The translations under genes and the position numbers were made by a program. The notes beneath the pieces are model-generated. The model had not been told where the DNA came from, made no database searches, and saw nothing but the letters and a program-made list of their open reading frames with translations. Shown here piece after piece: positions 1-11,700 of a stretch of 64,000 nucleotides of DNA. Source of the DNA: Lutraria lutraria (taxonomy: Eukaryota; Mollusca; Bivalvia; Venerida; Mactridae); assembly GCA_964023205.1 (NCBI GenBank), contig OZ026833.1, positions 33,630,830-33,694,829 on the forward strand, given 5' to 3'. Within the stretch, counting starts at the first letter, position 1, and each line of letters starts with the position of its first letter.

Positions 1-3000
1 AAAAGACCCGCTTCTGCTGAAATATATTCCAAGATACTTGTATTCTTGTACTACATCTAAAGGTTCATTTTTAAATGTAAAGTTATATAGAGGCATTCTA
101 CCTTTTGAAAAAACTAAATTTTTTGACTTATTAGTGTTGACAGTAAGTTTCCAAGTATTACAGTATTCTTCATAAACATTTAAAGCACTTTGTAATTGAT
201 TTTCACTATCTGCTAAGATTACAGTATCGTCTGCATAGAGTAATATAAAAAGTTTCAGGAACGTTCGCATTTCATCTGTGTTTTCACTATCAGGTATAAG
301 TATTCCATTTAAGTTTCCTTTTTGATTAAAGTAGTCATGTAAATCATTTAAATATAGCGAGAAAAGTAAAGGGGAAAGGTTTTCACCTTGTCTAACACCA
401 ATATTACATGGGAAAAAGTTTGATACATTCGAATTTGATTTTACACACGATTTAATATTGTTATACATATTTTTAATGAGATTGAAACATTTGCCATTAA
501 TATTAAGGTTGCTAATTTTCATCCATAAACCATTTCGCCAAATAGTATCAAATGCTGGTTTAACGTCGATAAACGCACAGAAGAGCTTTTTCCTGTTATT
601 ATTGATATATTGAATTAAGTGTTGAAGAATGAACATATTGTCTTGGGTTGACAAACCTTGACGAAAACCAGCTTGAGAATTATGTAACAGTTTATTTGAT
701 TCAACATATTGTTTTAGTCTATTATTGATGATACAAGTAAATAGTTTCCCAAAACAGCTTAAAAGTGATATTGGTCTATAGTTTTCGGGTTTGGTTACAT
801 CACCTTTATTTTTATAAATTGGATTTATAATACCCACAGTCCATGATTGAGGAATAATTCCACTATCTAAGATAAGGTTGAATAATTTCAGATAGATATG
901 TTTAAGAACAGGATATGTATATTTGATATGTTCATTTACAATTTTGTCAATGCCGCAAGCTTTATTATTTTTGAGAGATTTAATTGCCTTTGATATTTCA
1001 TTTTCGTTTATTGGAGAGTTGATAGTTACGTTAATTTCGGTATCTTGTACTTGATTATATCCATCTGGTACATTATCATCGATATCGTTTGAAAAATTAT
1101 TTTCTCTGTAAAAGTTGAACAAGTCATTTATATCACATTCAACCTTTTCGTTATTGTTTCCTTTTATTATTTTCCAATATTTTCCTGGATCAGATGTCTT
1201 AAGTTTTCTCAGTTTTTCAACATTTTTATCTCTGTATTTATTATAGAACCCTTTCATAATATTTTTATATTGTTTACTTTTGACTCTTAAATTTTCTTTG
1301 TTTGCATATGATTTCCGTAGTTTATAAAGATATTTTGCTCTATGAAATTGTTTACGAGCTGTTTTACATTTATGACCGAACCAGGTTGGGCACTGTTTAT
1401 TAGAATAATTGTTAGACATGTTATTTCTAGTTGTAAACCCGAATGATGTTTCTGCAGTTCTTAAAAATAATGAAGCAATATCAGACATAATGTTATCAGC
1501 TTTTTCTTGGTTAAAGTTATTTATAGTGTCAGGATTTTCTAGCATCTCCGTTAATTTAATTACTTCGTTTGTGTCAATATTGTATATAAAATTGTCAATC
1601 TTTTTGTTGTCCCATAATTTAATGTTTGGATCATCATTCGTATCTTTTTCAATTTTTTTTGGAATTTCAAAATTAAGCGTAAGGCTGATTGGGTTATGTG
1701 CATCAGATAACAATGGACAAAAATCTAAAACTTTCATATTGTCTACTGATTTGAATAAACTTGAACAGCATAAGAAATAATCTACTGTACTTGATGCTTT
1801 GCAAGTTAGTATTCCAATATTGTTACCGTTAGTTCTCCCGTTTAATATATACATATTGTTAAATTGAAGAAATTCTATGAGTCTATATCCGTAGTTATTT
1901 GCAACACGATCGCAGTTTTTACGAGATTTCGTTAGATTTCTGGCAGTTTCAAGCTTGTTCATTTCTGAGTAAAATTCGTCACATATTTCATGGAGATTTT
2001 GCATTTCAAAAAAGTCAGTGTCTAAAATAATAAAATCGCTCATTTCTTTTGTTCTGGAATTAAAATCTCCAAACATACAATGAAGTGAATACTTTTCTGA
2101 TAAACTGTTTAGTTCTAATTGAATCTCTAAAAATGGGTCATCAACAGAATATTCCGATCTTTCGGGAGGTATATAGACTATGCCAACCAATAGGTCTTTT
2201 TCAGTCTTACAAATCTTTTTTGATAAAGAAAACCAAAGAACGAGATTAGATTTAGTTTCTATAACTTTGATATATTTCGAAAGCTCCGTTTTATATACCA
2301 AAGCTATTCCACCCGACTTGCGTTTCCTGGTAGACTGCCTATTCTTAAAATGGAATTCGTAGCCCTTTAATTCAATTTGGTCTAGATTATTTAATTTTGT
2401 TTCCTGTAGGCCTATGATTCCATAAGTATTTAGCAGTTCAATGAATTCGGGGCATTTCATTTTTGACTTCAAACCACAAACGTTTAGAGAGAGAAATGAT
2501 AACTGTTTTTTAAATCCATTCTGTGATCTAACATTTTGAGTTTCCGAGTTTGTATCATTATCATTATTAAAGACATTATTATCATTATTTCCGTTATCAT
2601 TTTGTTGGGTATTGCTATTGTTATTGTTATTATTATTATTGTTATTATTATTGTTATTATTGCTATCATCAGCATTGTTGTTATTGTCGTTATTATTACT
2701 ATTATTATTATCGTTATTACACATACACTTCATATGTATATTCCAATTAGATATAAGATAAACGAGTTGGTGAAAAAATGAGCTAAGATTCAACAACATA
2801 CAATAGTAGGGTATACACCAATTAACTATAAGATATATGGGATGATGAAAAAATGAGCTAACACTCAACAACATACAATAGTTAGGTATACACCAATTCA
2901 GTAATAAAGATATTAGTTGATGAAAAAATGAGCTAACATTCAACAACATACAATAGTAGGGTATACACCAATTAACTATAAGATAAATGGGATGATGAAA

Positions 3001-3987
3001 AAATGAGCTAACACTCAACAACATACAATAATATGGTATACACCAATTCAGTAATAAAGATATTAGTTGATGAAAAAATGAACTATCACTCATCATCATA
3101 CAATAGTATGATATACACCAATTCAATATTAAAGATATGAGATGATGAAAAAGTGAGCTAACACTCAACAACATACAATAGTACGGTATACACCAATTCA
3201 GTATTAAAGATAAGAGATGATGAAAAAATGAACTAGCATTCAGCAACATACAATAGTATGGTATACACCAATTCAGTATTAAAGATATAAGATGATGAAA
3301 AAATGAGCTAACACTCATCATCATACAATAGTAAGGTATGCACAAATTCAATATTAAAGATATGAGATAATGAAAAAATGAGCGAACACTCAACAACATA
3401 CGATAATATGGTATACACAAATTCAATATAAGATAAATGGAATGATGAAAAAATGAGCTAACACTCAACAACATACAATAGTATGGTATACACCAATTCA
3501 GTAATAAACATATGAGATGATGAAAAAATGAGCTAACACTCAACAACATACGATAAAATGGTATACACAAATTTAATATAAGAATAATGGAATGATGAAA
3601 AAATGAGCTAACCCTCAACAACATACAATAGTATGGTATACACCAATTCAGTATTAAAGATATTTGATGATGAAAAAATGAACTAACACTCATCATCATA
3701 CAATAGTATGGTACACACCAATTCATTTTTAGATAAATGGAATGATGAAAAAATGAGCTAACACTCAACAATATACACAAATTCAGTGTTAGATGAATGG
3801 AATGATGAAGAAATGAGTTAACACTCAAGAACATACAATAGGGTATGCACCGATTCAGTATTGAGGATTTGAGAAGATGAAAAAATGTGCTAACACTCAA
3901 CAACATACAATAGTAAATTAAACACCAATTTAATATAGGAGATATGAAATGATGAGAAAATACAGCTTGTTCTATGCAACATTTCAT
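1..3987 (-). mobile_element. Non-LTR retrotransposon ORF2 (AP endonuclease + reverse transcriptase), 3' end beyond the window
   Basis: One minus-strand frame has no stop codon from 4284 down to base 1, so the ORF is open and partial at its C-terminus. The endonuclease domain lies at about 2500-1680: GLQET (2398-2412), GDFNSR (2053-2070) and SDAHNPI (1687-1707) are the expected active-site blocks of APE-type LINEs. The reverse transcriptase lies at about 1000-1: FIDVKPAFD (547-573), a GVRQGENLSP block, and the catalytic YADD (226-237). This is the copy-and-paste enzyme that nicks target DNA and reverse-transcribes the element RNA. The first in-frame ATG is at 3987; a shorter start at 2733 would skip the tandem repeats. 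An Asn-rich linker (2725-2574) precedes the endonuclease. The clade is probably in the CR1/Jockey group, but I cannot fix it by eye. The intact frame suggests a young copy. Confidence 0.9.
2770..3962 (-). repeat. 75-bp minisatellite, about 16 copies, in frame with the LINE ORF
   Basis: A unit marked by GATGAAAAAATGAGCTAAC recurs exactly every 75 bp: the G of this ATG falls at 2780, 2855, 2930, 3005 and so on to 3755. The last units are 60, 72 and 75 bp long. Read on the minus strand in the retrotransposon frame, each unit gives 25 residues with blocks SVSSFFHH, LILNWCIPYY and CMLL, without stops. The other frames contain stops. The translated unit is hydrophobic and rich in Cys, His and aromatic residues. 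Whether it is translated is unknown. Confidence 0.9.
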
Positions 3988-4284
3988 TAAAATACCATTG
4001 TAAGTGTTATTATAAAGACCTATAGTCCTATGAGGGTCACTTTCAACTTTCAAGATGGGGGGCTTTCCCTGATATCCATTAATGGGTTGTTTAAAGAAAC
4101 TATTTTTTTCAGTCCATAATAACCAGTGAAGATGGTGTATTTTATACCACCCGGTTGCTAAGTAGGATATGGATTTGTTATTTATTACCAATGTGTGACT
4201 CTTTGTGCTGCAATATGCCACATGATACTTATCATGAAATTTAGAGTCATTTAGTGGTGCAAATAGTACATAAGATATAACTAC
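3963..4284 (-). other. Stop-free N-terminal extension of the LINE frame, no ATG upstream of 3987
   Basis: The minus frame of the endonuclease and repeat array stays open for another 107 codons up to a TAA at 4285-4287. No in-frame ATG occurs above 3987, so this part would be 5' UTR or need an upstream splice. A stop-free run of this length is unusual in AT-rich DNA. I recognise no domain in it. Confidence 0.45.
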
Positions 4285-4494
4285 TTAAGTGTACATTAGC
4301 AAAAATTGAGCAACGTTTACATGCAAATAAATCAGTGCAATCAACTGTAAGCACGACAATACTATAAAATCGTACAAATAATACACAATTTTATTAAAAT
4401 TAATACAAAATTGGTACACTTCTGTATCAAAGTCACTATACAGTTTATCATCTGCATTTAAACATAATAGACAATGTTGTCTGCACAAACTCAC

Positions 4495-5330
4495 TGTGTC
4501 GTTATACTGATCACGTGACTCTCCACGCTTGTCCTATGCGACGTCTAGTTGAGGCGCGGACGGGGAAATGACAGGCATGGCACCTTTCAGTGAGTCCGTT
4601 TACATGTCGTCGCTCACTAAAAAGCAACCAACATTAAAAATGTTCATTTTATTTTTCGAAGTTTGTTAAATTGACAAACAATACACATGACCAATATAAA
4701 TTACCGGCACTCGATTTCAAAATTATTCCATTTTCGGAAAATGAATACGAACACGATTCTTAGGACGACAACGATTTGTGTGACGCTCGTAGTGTTTGTG
4801 ACTGTAGCAATAAAATGAAACTCCGCGTTGGATTTTTATTTTAATTCAGTTTATAATTTATTTAAACAGTGTCTTTTTCTACATCCCGTGTATATTTCAT
4901 TTCACGGTATCATTTTATCGAAAATGAAACTCCGCGTTGGATTTTTATTTTAATTCAGTTTATAATTTACTTAAACAGTGTCTTTTTCTACATCCCGTGT
5001 ATATTTCATTTCACGGTATCATTTTATCGATGGATTAATGTGCTTTTAACATGACATGTGCTACCGTTTGGGTATTCATTTGTATTGGTAGTTTCACTTT
5101 GGATTGCTCATGCCTTTGACGAATTAATAATGGTACAAACTCACAAACTACTCATACATTTGTTTTACCTTAAACATACACATGTTTGTCGTAAAATGTA
5201 TTTTTTCGTAAATAAATTATGAAATATAACGCATTAACTTTGTTGTCATTATACCTATACATGTACGCCATATATATGGGAGTGATCTCCCTTTATTTTC
5301 TTGCACTTGTCTAGATTTCCCTTACCCTGG
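4495..5330. repeat. Intergenic stretch with a 109-bp direct tandem duplication
   Basis: A segment beginning AAAATGAAACTCCGCGTTGG occurs at 4812-4920 and again immediately at 4921-5029 with a single T/C difference seen. The rest shows no convincing gene. The small plus-strand ORF at 4869-5054 simply crosses the duplication. Confidence 0.85.
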
Positions 5331-5402
5331 ATTATCCGAAACTCCGGATTATCCGAAGTAATTTTTCGGTCCCGACGACTTCGGATAATCGGGTTTTTAC
5401 TG
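5331..5402. mobile_element. Tigger/pogo-like DNA transposon terminal fragment
   Basis: Repeated GGATTATCCGAA motifs are followed by the inverted TTCGGATAATCGGG and end in TTTTTACTG next to TA. This is the usual arrangement of pogo/Tigger terminal repeats, whose outer end reads CAGTAAAA and which duplicate TA. No transposase is present here. Confidence 0.6.
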
Positions 5403-5406
5403 TATG

Positions 5407-6808
5407 TAAAAACTGAATGATATAACGCGTGGTGAATTAAGACATGCGGTTCATATTCAATTCAAGCGTTTAACTGGAAAGGATACCTGTGTCTTTACTG
5501 GAGAAAGATGTCGGGTAAATATACATTACCTATATTTTACTAGGGTTTAACACCGTGCCCCTTGGCAAATTATCAGCTTTAAAGATGATTGAAGACTTTT
5601 ACATACACCTTGGTTGAACCATTGGTAGTTCGTATGCTAGTTGGATAACTTCTAAAACATGAATGCATTAGAATGAAAAATGCTTATACAGTTCTTTTTG
5701 GAGATTTTAGATTGTGTGTGTTACTAGAGTCAGATGTAAATTGAAATATGTCGGGTATTTTTCTAGATAAACTATATATCACCGGCGTACAGGTCAGAAT
5801 AAATAGTAATGTTAAACTTTTAATTCTTCTGAACCGTTAATGTAGGACCGGAACCGAAAGGAAAGGGTTGGATTGTTAATCGAAAACACGCCTATCACGC
5901 TGGCTTAAGGTTTATTAATGACATTAAACACTGAAATTTATCGAACTGATCGAAGAAAGTTAAGACCCAACAACAATCATTATCATACTAACGAATATGT
6001 ACACTGTGTCATTTGAGATTTAACACAGGTTATTTATCGCACGAATAACGTACACAAATTTTAAAGGACCACCATTTCAACCTTATCAAAATAAATGTAC
6101 ACATTCGGAAAGTTAGAACTCTGTTTTCCTTTCGAGCACCTCATACCAATTCATCGTATTTCACACCCGTTTGAAATTACCATACTTCAATCTTTATAAT
6201 TATCTTGTAATACACATGTCGAAAGCAATTGTCTAGCAATAAAAGCTGATTGTATCAACCAAAGGACAAATAAGCAAAAATGAAACTTCACTTCCGGGTT
6301 ACGCTAAAACCGTATTTTGAATTGTTCACACAAACAAAATATGAACTCGTTTGTGCTTGTAGTTTTTAGTGTACTCTTACATGGTTAAAATGCAGTAATA
6401 TAAAACTGAGGGTAATTCCATGTTTAAATCACTTTGACCTGCTGTTCGAGAGAGGTGCCCGAAAAGAATAAAACAATTCTGAAGTTATTTTTTCGAATGT
6501 TTACTTGACGTGTGATACTGTTTGAAACAATGTGTAGCGTACGAAACTTAGAATAATCCACGAAACTAAAACTTAGCTGTGATCATTATATATATTGCAT
6601 GCTTATAAGTTTTTGTTTCTCGGCTTATTCTAAGCTTTGTTTATTCCAATAACAACTGTTCAGTATGTAAAATAATTTGTATTTATCTAATCGCGTTTAA
6701 TGTCTAATGCTATTTTTGGAATAAAGTTCCTATGTAATCGGTGAGCAGTATAGCATCGTTGGACTCCATTGATATATTTAAACGCGTAGATTAAAACCGC
6801 GTATCCGC
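5407..6808. repeat. Dispersed repeat, copy 1 (about 1.4 kb)
   Basis: It begins AAAACTGAATGATATAACGC and ends near AAACCGCGTATCC. It matches 13975-14917 closely along both flanks, but carries about 475 bp (about 5893-6366) that copy 2 lacks. No convincing ORF was seen, so it may be a non-autonomous element. It starts directly after the Tigger-like end at 5402. Confidence 0.8.
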
Positions 6809-8742
6809 TGTTTTAATGCAAAATGTGTTTACTCAGGTGTTTGGATAGAGGGTATTACCATACCATTGCATAAGAAATAAATGAAAATTCAATTAATCAA
6901 CAGCGACTAACATTGAAAAGTGTTGAAGTTCAGCTGAACTGGTGCGGATGCATAAAAGTAGTCCGATGCGGATACGCATAAAAGTAGTCCTAATTGGATG
7001 TTGTTCGCCCCGTCTGGAAACACAATTTAATTCAGTGAGGTGAGTAATTACCTTGTCATTACCATAGTAAGTAAACAAAAAAAAATGCTTCGAAATTCGT
7101 TTTTAAATAAAGCGACGAAGTTTTTATTCAAAAACAGCAGCACCCGCTGTGGATTTTTAAGCGAACAATTTAAATAAAACTGCCAGATCAGTTACGTCCC
7201 TGGTAAGTTTCAGTAAATTCACGAATCCCATCCAATGTCAATAGCTAATCTAAATCGTTAATCATTTAACAGCTCCAAGTTCTGTTGCCTAGCAAGAGAC
7301 TAAAAGACGTTTCCCAGAGTTGCTATTGCGTTACTTGTAGGGTTTGCGAAGGGTTAAATAAAAATAAATTTAGAATAATATTCGTCCAAAGCACGGAGGC
7401 ACGCGGGAACAATGATGATACTCGTAATATTTATTTCATTATAGCATACAATTTTTTTCATACTAAAGGGAGGTAATAATTTTACTACATTTTCGCAAGG
7501 CTGGGTATGCATTTCTTTCTTTATTTTTAACTATATTATGTTAAACTATATGTACTGGAAAAACAAATATTTTTTTCCGCGCTACAATTGTTTCAAGCTA
7601 AAATGTTCAAATGCCGTAGTAATTTTGCGTCCTTCGGGTCGTCTGTATACAGATTTCATAATTTCTTGCTTATAATCATACATATGTCAGTTTTTTTACT
7701 ATGTAATAGTTAAAATATATTTATGCACATCCAGGCTAGGCGTCAATGTACTGAATGAAAAGTATAATGATGAAACTTTCAAAAGAATTATCAAGATTTG
7801 GAGTATGGAGAAATCTCTATTATTATTTAGAAACATATTATAGATTTTAAGGGCGTTTATATACTAACATTCATTGAGGAAATAGTGTATTTCTACTTGA
7901 GCGTGATTGGTCTAAGGCATCTATTGCAACGTGATTTCTATGGATGTGCAGTAGAAGGGTGGATTTGTGTTCAACTTACTTAATAGGTGTTCTACGCGTT
8001 AAAGGAGAAATTGATATCATTATGCACTCAGCGATTTGCAGATAATTTGTAGTTTATTTACAATTGGGTGAACTATCGTTGTTTGAGTGTGTTCATAGCA
8101 ATTGTTACAAATTAACTTATCAATAATTAACGTATAACTTTTCTTGTAATATGGTAATAGTAATAATCAAAGCACTGGGAATACTACTTGGGGCGAAGTT
8201 TAAAGGTGTTAGATGAAGACATTCTTGAACAATTAAAGGCATATGCTATCATAATAATTATTATTATGAATTAGATTTTGAAGGTCATGTATAAGGTGTC
8301 ATTAACTGTAAGTGGAAAATGTAGTGTAAAGTTATAGGAGCTAATGTTAATTTCTATAGATTTACAGCAGAATCGTGAAGCAACAGCAAACACGCAAACT
8401 TTAACTTCGTTTCATCTTAACTCTAACCAACCAACATACGTATTATATTTACCTCCCTTGCCGACCGACGTAACTCCTAAGCAACACTCTTTACAGCACT
8501 TCATTTGTAAGTGTCCTGCATTTTACGCATTTGAAATAAAAATATATGCCTTTTAAATTGACAAAAGTAAAGTCACGTATACTACCCATGACAATGAAGT
8601 GTGACATTGTAAAGTCAACAGAATACGACTGTATATGCGTCAAATTAAAATTATGGTTAATCGTAAATATCAACATATAATAAAGGCACAATTAAGATGT
8701 AATTAAAGGAGGCGACGAAATGTATACTCATCGAAAGAACAT
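6809..8742. other. Non-coding stretch downstream of the claudin-like gene
   Basis: AT-rich sequence with only short ORFs (for example 6893-7078 minus and 7285-7476 plus) that show no family features. The 3' UTR of the minus-strand gene ending at 8743 should lie in the right part. No polyadenylation signal is clear enough to call. Confidence 0.5.
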
Positions 8743-11700
8743 TTAACTTTTCGGTGGAATTCCAACAGGTTCTTGTGGTGCTGATGCGTACGGTGGGGGA
8801 ACTTGCTGCATACACATACTGTTGCCTGGCGGAGCAGGATATATGTTCGGTTGCATCATGACTGTTTGCGAATGTTGCATATTCCCAGGGTAACCATGAC
8901 TTGGACCTTGTGGATAAGAAATGACTTGGACTTGGTTGTCGTACAGAATTGGAGCAATTGCAATATTGCTTTGTTTTGGTGGCGTATTCAAGTCACATAT
9001 AAGCAATGGAACGCATACTACAAGGCAAATACAGCCCGATATTATTGGTAATACGAAGGAATAGCCAAATTTAGTAAACGAATACACATCGATGTCTTCA
9101 ATGTACTCCAAGGCCTCAATCAATGTATCAATGTGCTGCTTGCTTTCAATACCATACACGATGATTGAAATGATAAGAATACCTCCTAGAAAATAAGAAA
9201 AAGCATTAAACATTTACACGGATTGCAATCCTTCCATTGGTAGTTGATTACAAACTGTTTGTCATTATTATCACCATCAACTACATCAAAAACAACAACA
9301 ACGTCGAAGGATTATAATTATCAAGTTTTAATCAAACCATCAAGAGAACACTTTTATACTCCTCCTCACCTGTCCCAACAATGCCAATGATGTTGAATAT
9401 TTTCAATTGTTTGGGAAATGTTTCCTGGAAAATACCAGTGATGGCCAATATACTTCCAACTATCATGCCTATAATAGCGAGGCCTGCAAGCCCTCTCGTC
9501 ACCTCTAACCAGCCTACAATAAAGCATTGAAAACATGAAATATTTTTAGGATGCATTTTTTTCACTAGTGTAAAAGTTTAACCAATGGTCTGGCATGAGC
9601 GGTCCTGTCAGACCAAAGGTGTACCACCGCCGTTCCACAATTAAGCGTGTGATATTGTCTGATTTTGAGTGTAGTACGATCACATTGCGGCGAGAAGCTA
9701 GATGTTGTTAGTGACTGAATTAATAACTCGACCATGATGGTCCCCTACAAAAATTAAATAATGTATATGAATTGATAATCGTGTTGACCACAATCTAATT
9801 TATATTAAACCATATCATGTGTAAGTCTAAATTAAACACACTCCGTATTTTTAAGGAGGTCGGACACTTTTGTCTAAATCAAATTGTCGTTCATTGTGCT
9901 GTAGAACACTCTGTCTGATTTTAATCAGTTTAGAAGCCTCATGGCTTCATGGAATGGCGAATCATGCAGGCGCACATCATGTTTTAAGTATACAATGGCT
10001 TGGTGTTCCCCAGTCAGGTTCAATATTATATACCTGTTATATGTGTACTTATTAATTATTATAATATTTACAGCTAATTTATGTCGGTTGTCTTTCAGAA
10101 GCCACATGTTTATTGTATTTACTTATGTTATATAGTCGGTTTAAAAGCTCTACAGAGCTTATGTTATTCTGTTTGTATTTTAAATATATTTGTAATAAAA
10201 CGTATCTGATCTTATCTTATCTCAAACACATACATCAAATAATCCACGAATCCATGGAAAGCGAAATCGAGGACACCATGGTAAATAGTGGTGAACATCA
10301 TGATGGAAGATGCCGGAGCTGAAAGTCCGGATGAAGTGGGAAGATGTATGAAAGAGAGGACATATTGGAAGCGCAGACAGCGTGTCCGTCTGTGGACGAC
10401 CTGGGCGAGAATCAATAAACATTATGCGCATATCAATATTTTCCATATGTATTTGTTCATATAAAAGTGATGTGATCAATATATCTTCACGATGCCTTGA
10501 TGCAAAACTTGTAAACATTCTAAATCATCAATAGCAAATATATATAATAAGGCAGTAACACAATGAAATGAATAACATACTGTTATATAAATTTAATCAC
10601 ACTGTGCATACTTAAAGATCTCAGCAAAGTATCAAACATCACATAGTACTAGTAAATAATTCATTTAATAGTAATTCCGATTAATCTATTGATCTCGCCT
10701 CGTTTTAATTTCCATCCGACAAAATAATACCTATTACAACTATAATTATCAACAACAATCACAATGTATCAATAATTTTCCAGGGATACTAAATCATACC
10801 AAAGAAGGGACGCAGTATTTTCACATTTGTAAACCGCTCCCACTGTGTTCGGTTTGACCTGCTAGGTACGGTCGTGCTGCTATGTTCGGTTTTTATCGTA
10901 CATGCAAATGAGTAAGGTAAGTTTTTGCTTGATTTTCATACATTCCGTTTTAATAAAACCGAACATAGCGGGAGCGTTTTACGGGTGTGATTTTCAGAAA
11001 CAACGTATGATGATCACATGGAATCTTATCAATTATTTTGAACCTATCAACAATAATTTGCATGTATTCATTTATAGTAGGTAGTTTCGGTCACAGGCTG
11101 TTTTTACGGCCATGTGATGGGAAAATGTAATTCCCGTGAAATCGAACTAGAAACGCCAGAAATAGACCCGATTTCGTGTAGTCGGAATAACTGTGCCCAC
11201 ACGAAAATGGCGTAACGTCACATACTAATGCAAGATTGTCAGTCTATTAGAGGTGGTATTGACAAGTCAGTCCTAAAATGAACACTAAACTACTCGTACA
11301 TTCATACTGACCGACAAACTATTTCAGAAGACGAAAATTTCGGAAAGCAAGGTTCAATTTTTAATCAGAATTTCTTAATCGTACTCGCCATGTCTCTATG
11401 ACCAATATTTACTAATCAGAAATAACGTAGCATTTCTAATAACAATGGCCCTGTGCGAATAAAAAGTATGTTCGAAAATGAAACGCCGTTTTGTAGACTG
11501 AATATATATTAGTTGAATGGAGTAGAATTCTATGATTTTTTTCATGTAATATAATATTGATTGAATAATCGTTTTTCTGTAGAATATAATTATAACAAGT
11601 TAACCATCACAGGTCCATTATAAATGCGTGGTTTCAGTAACCAAGATAAAATAATTAATAGACAGCTTGTGAACGAGCCGTGACATTAACTCAAGTACTG

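Noticed and set aside
1409..2781. Plus-strand ORFs (1409-1780, 2180-2362, 2536-2781)
   Set aside because: They lie opposite the endonuclease and Asn-rich linker of the minus-strand LINE and have no domain of their own.
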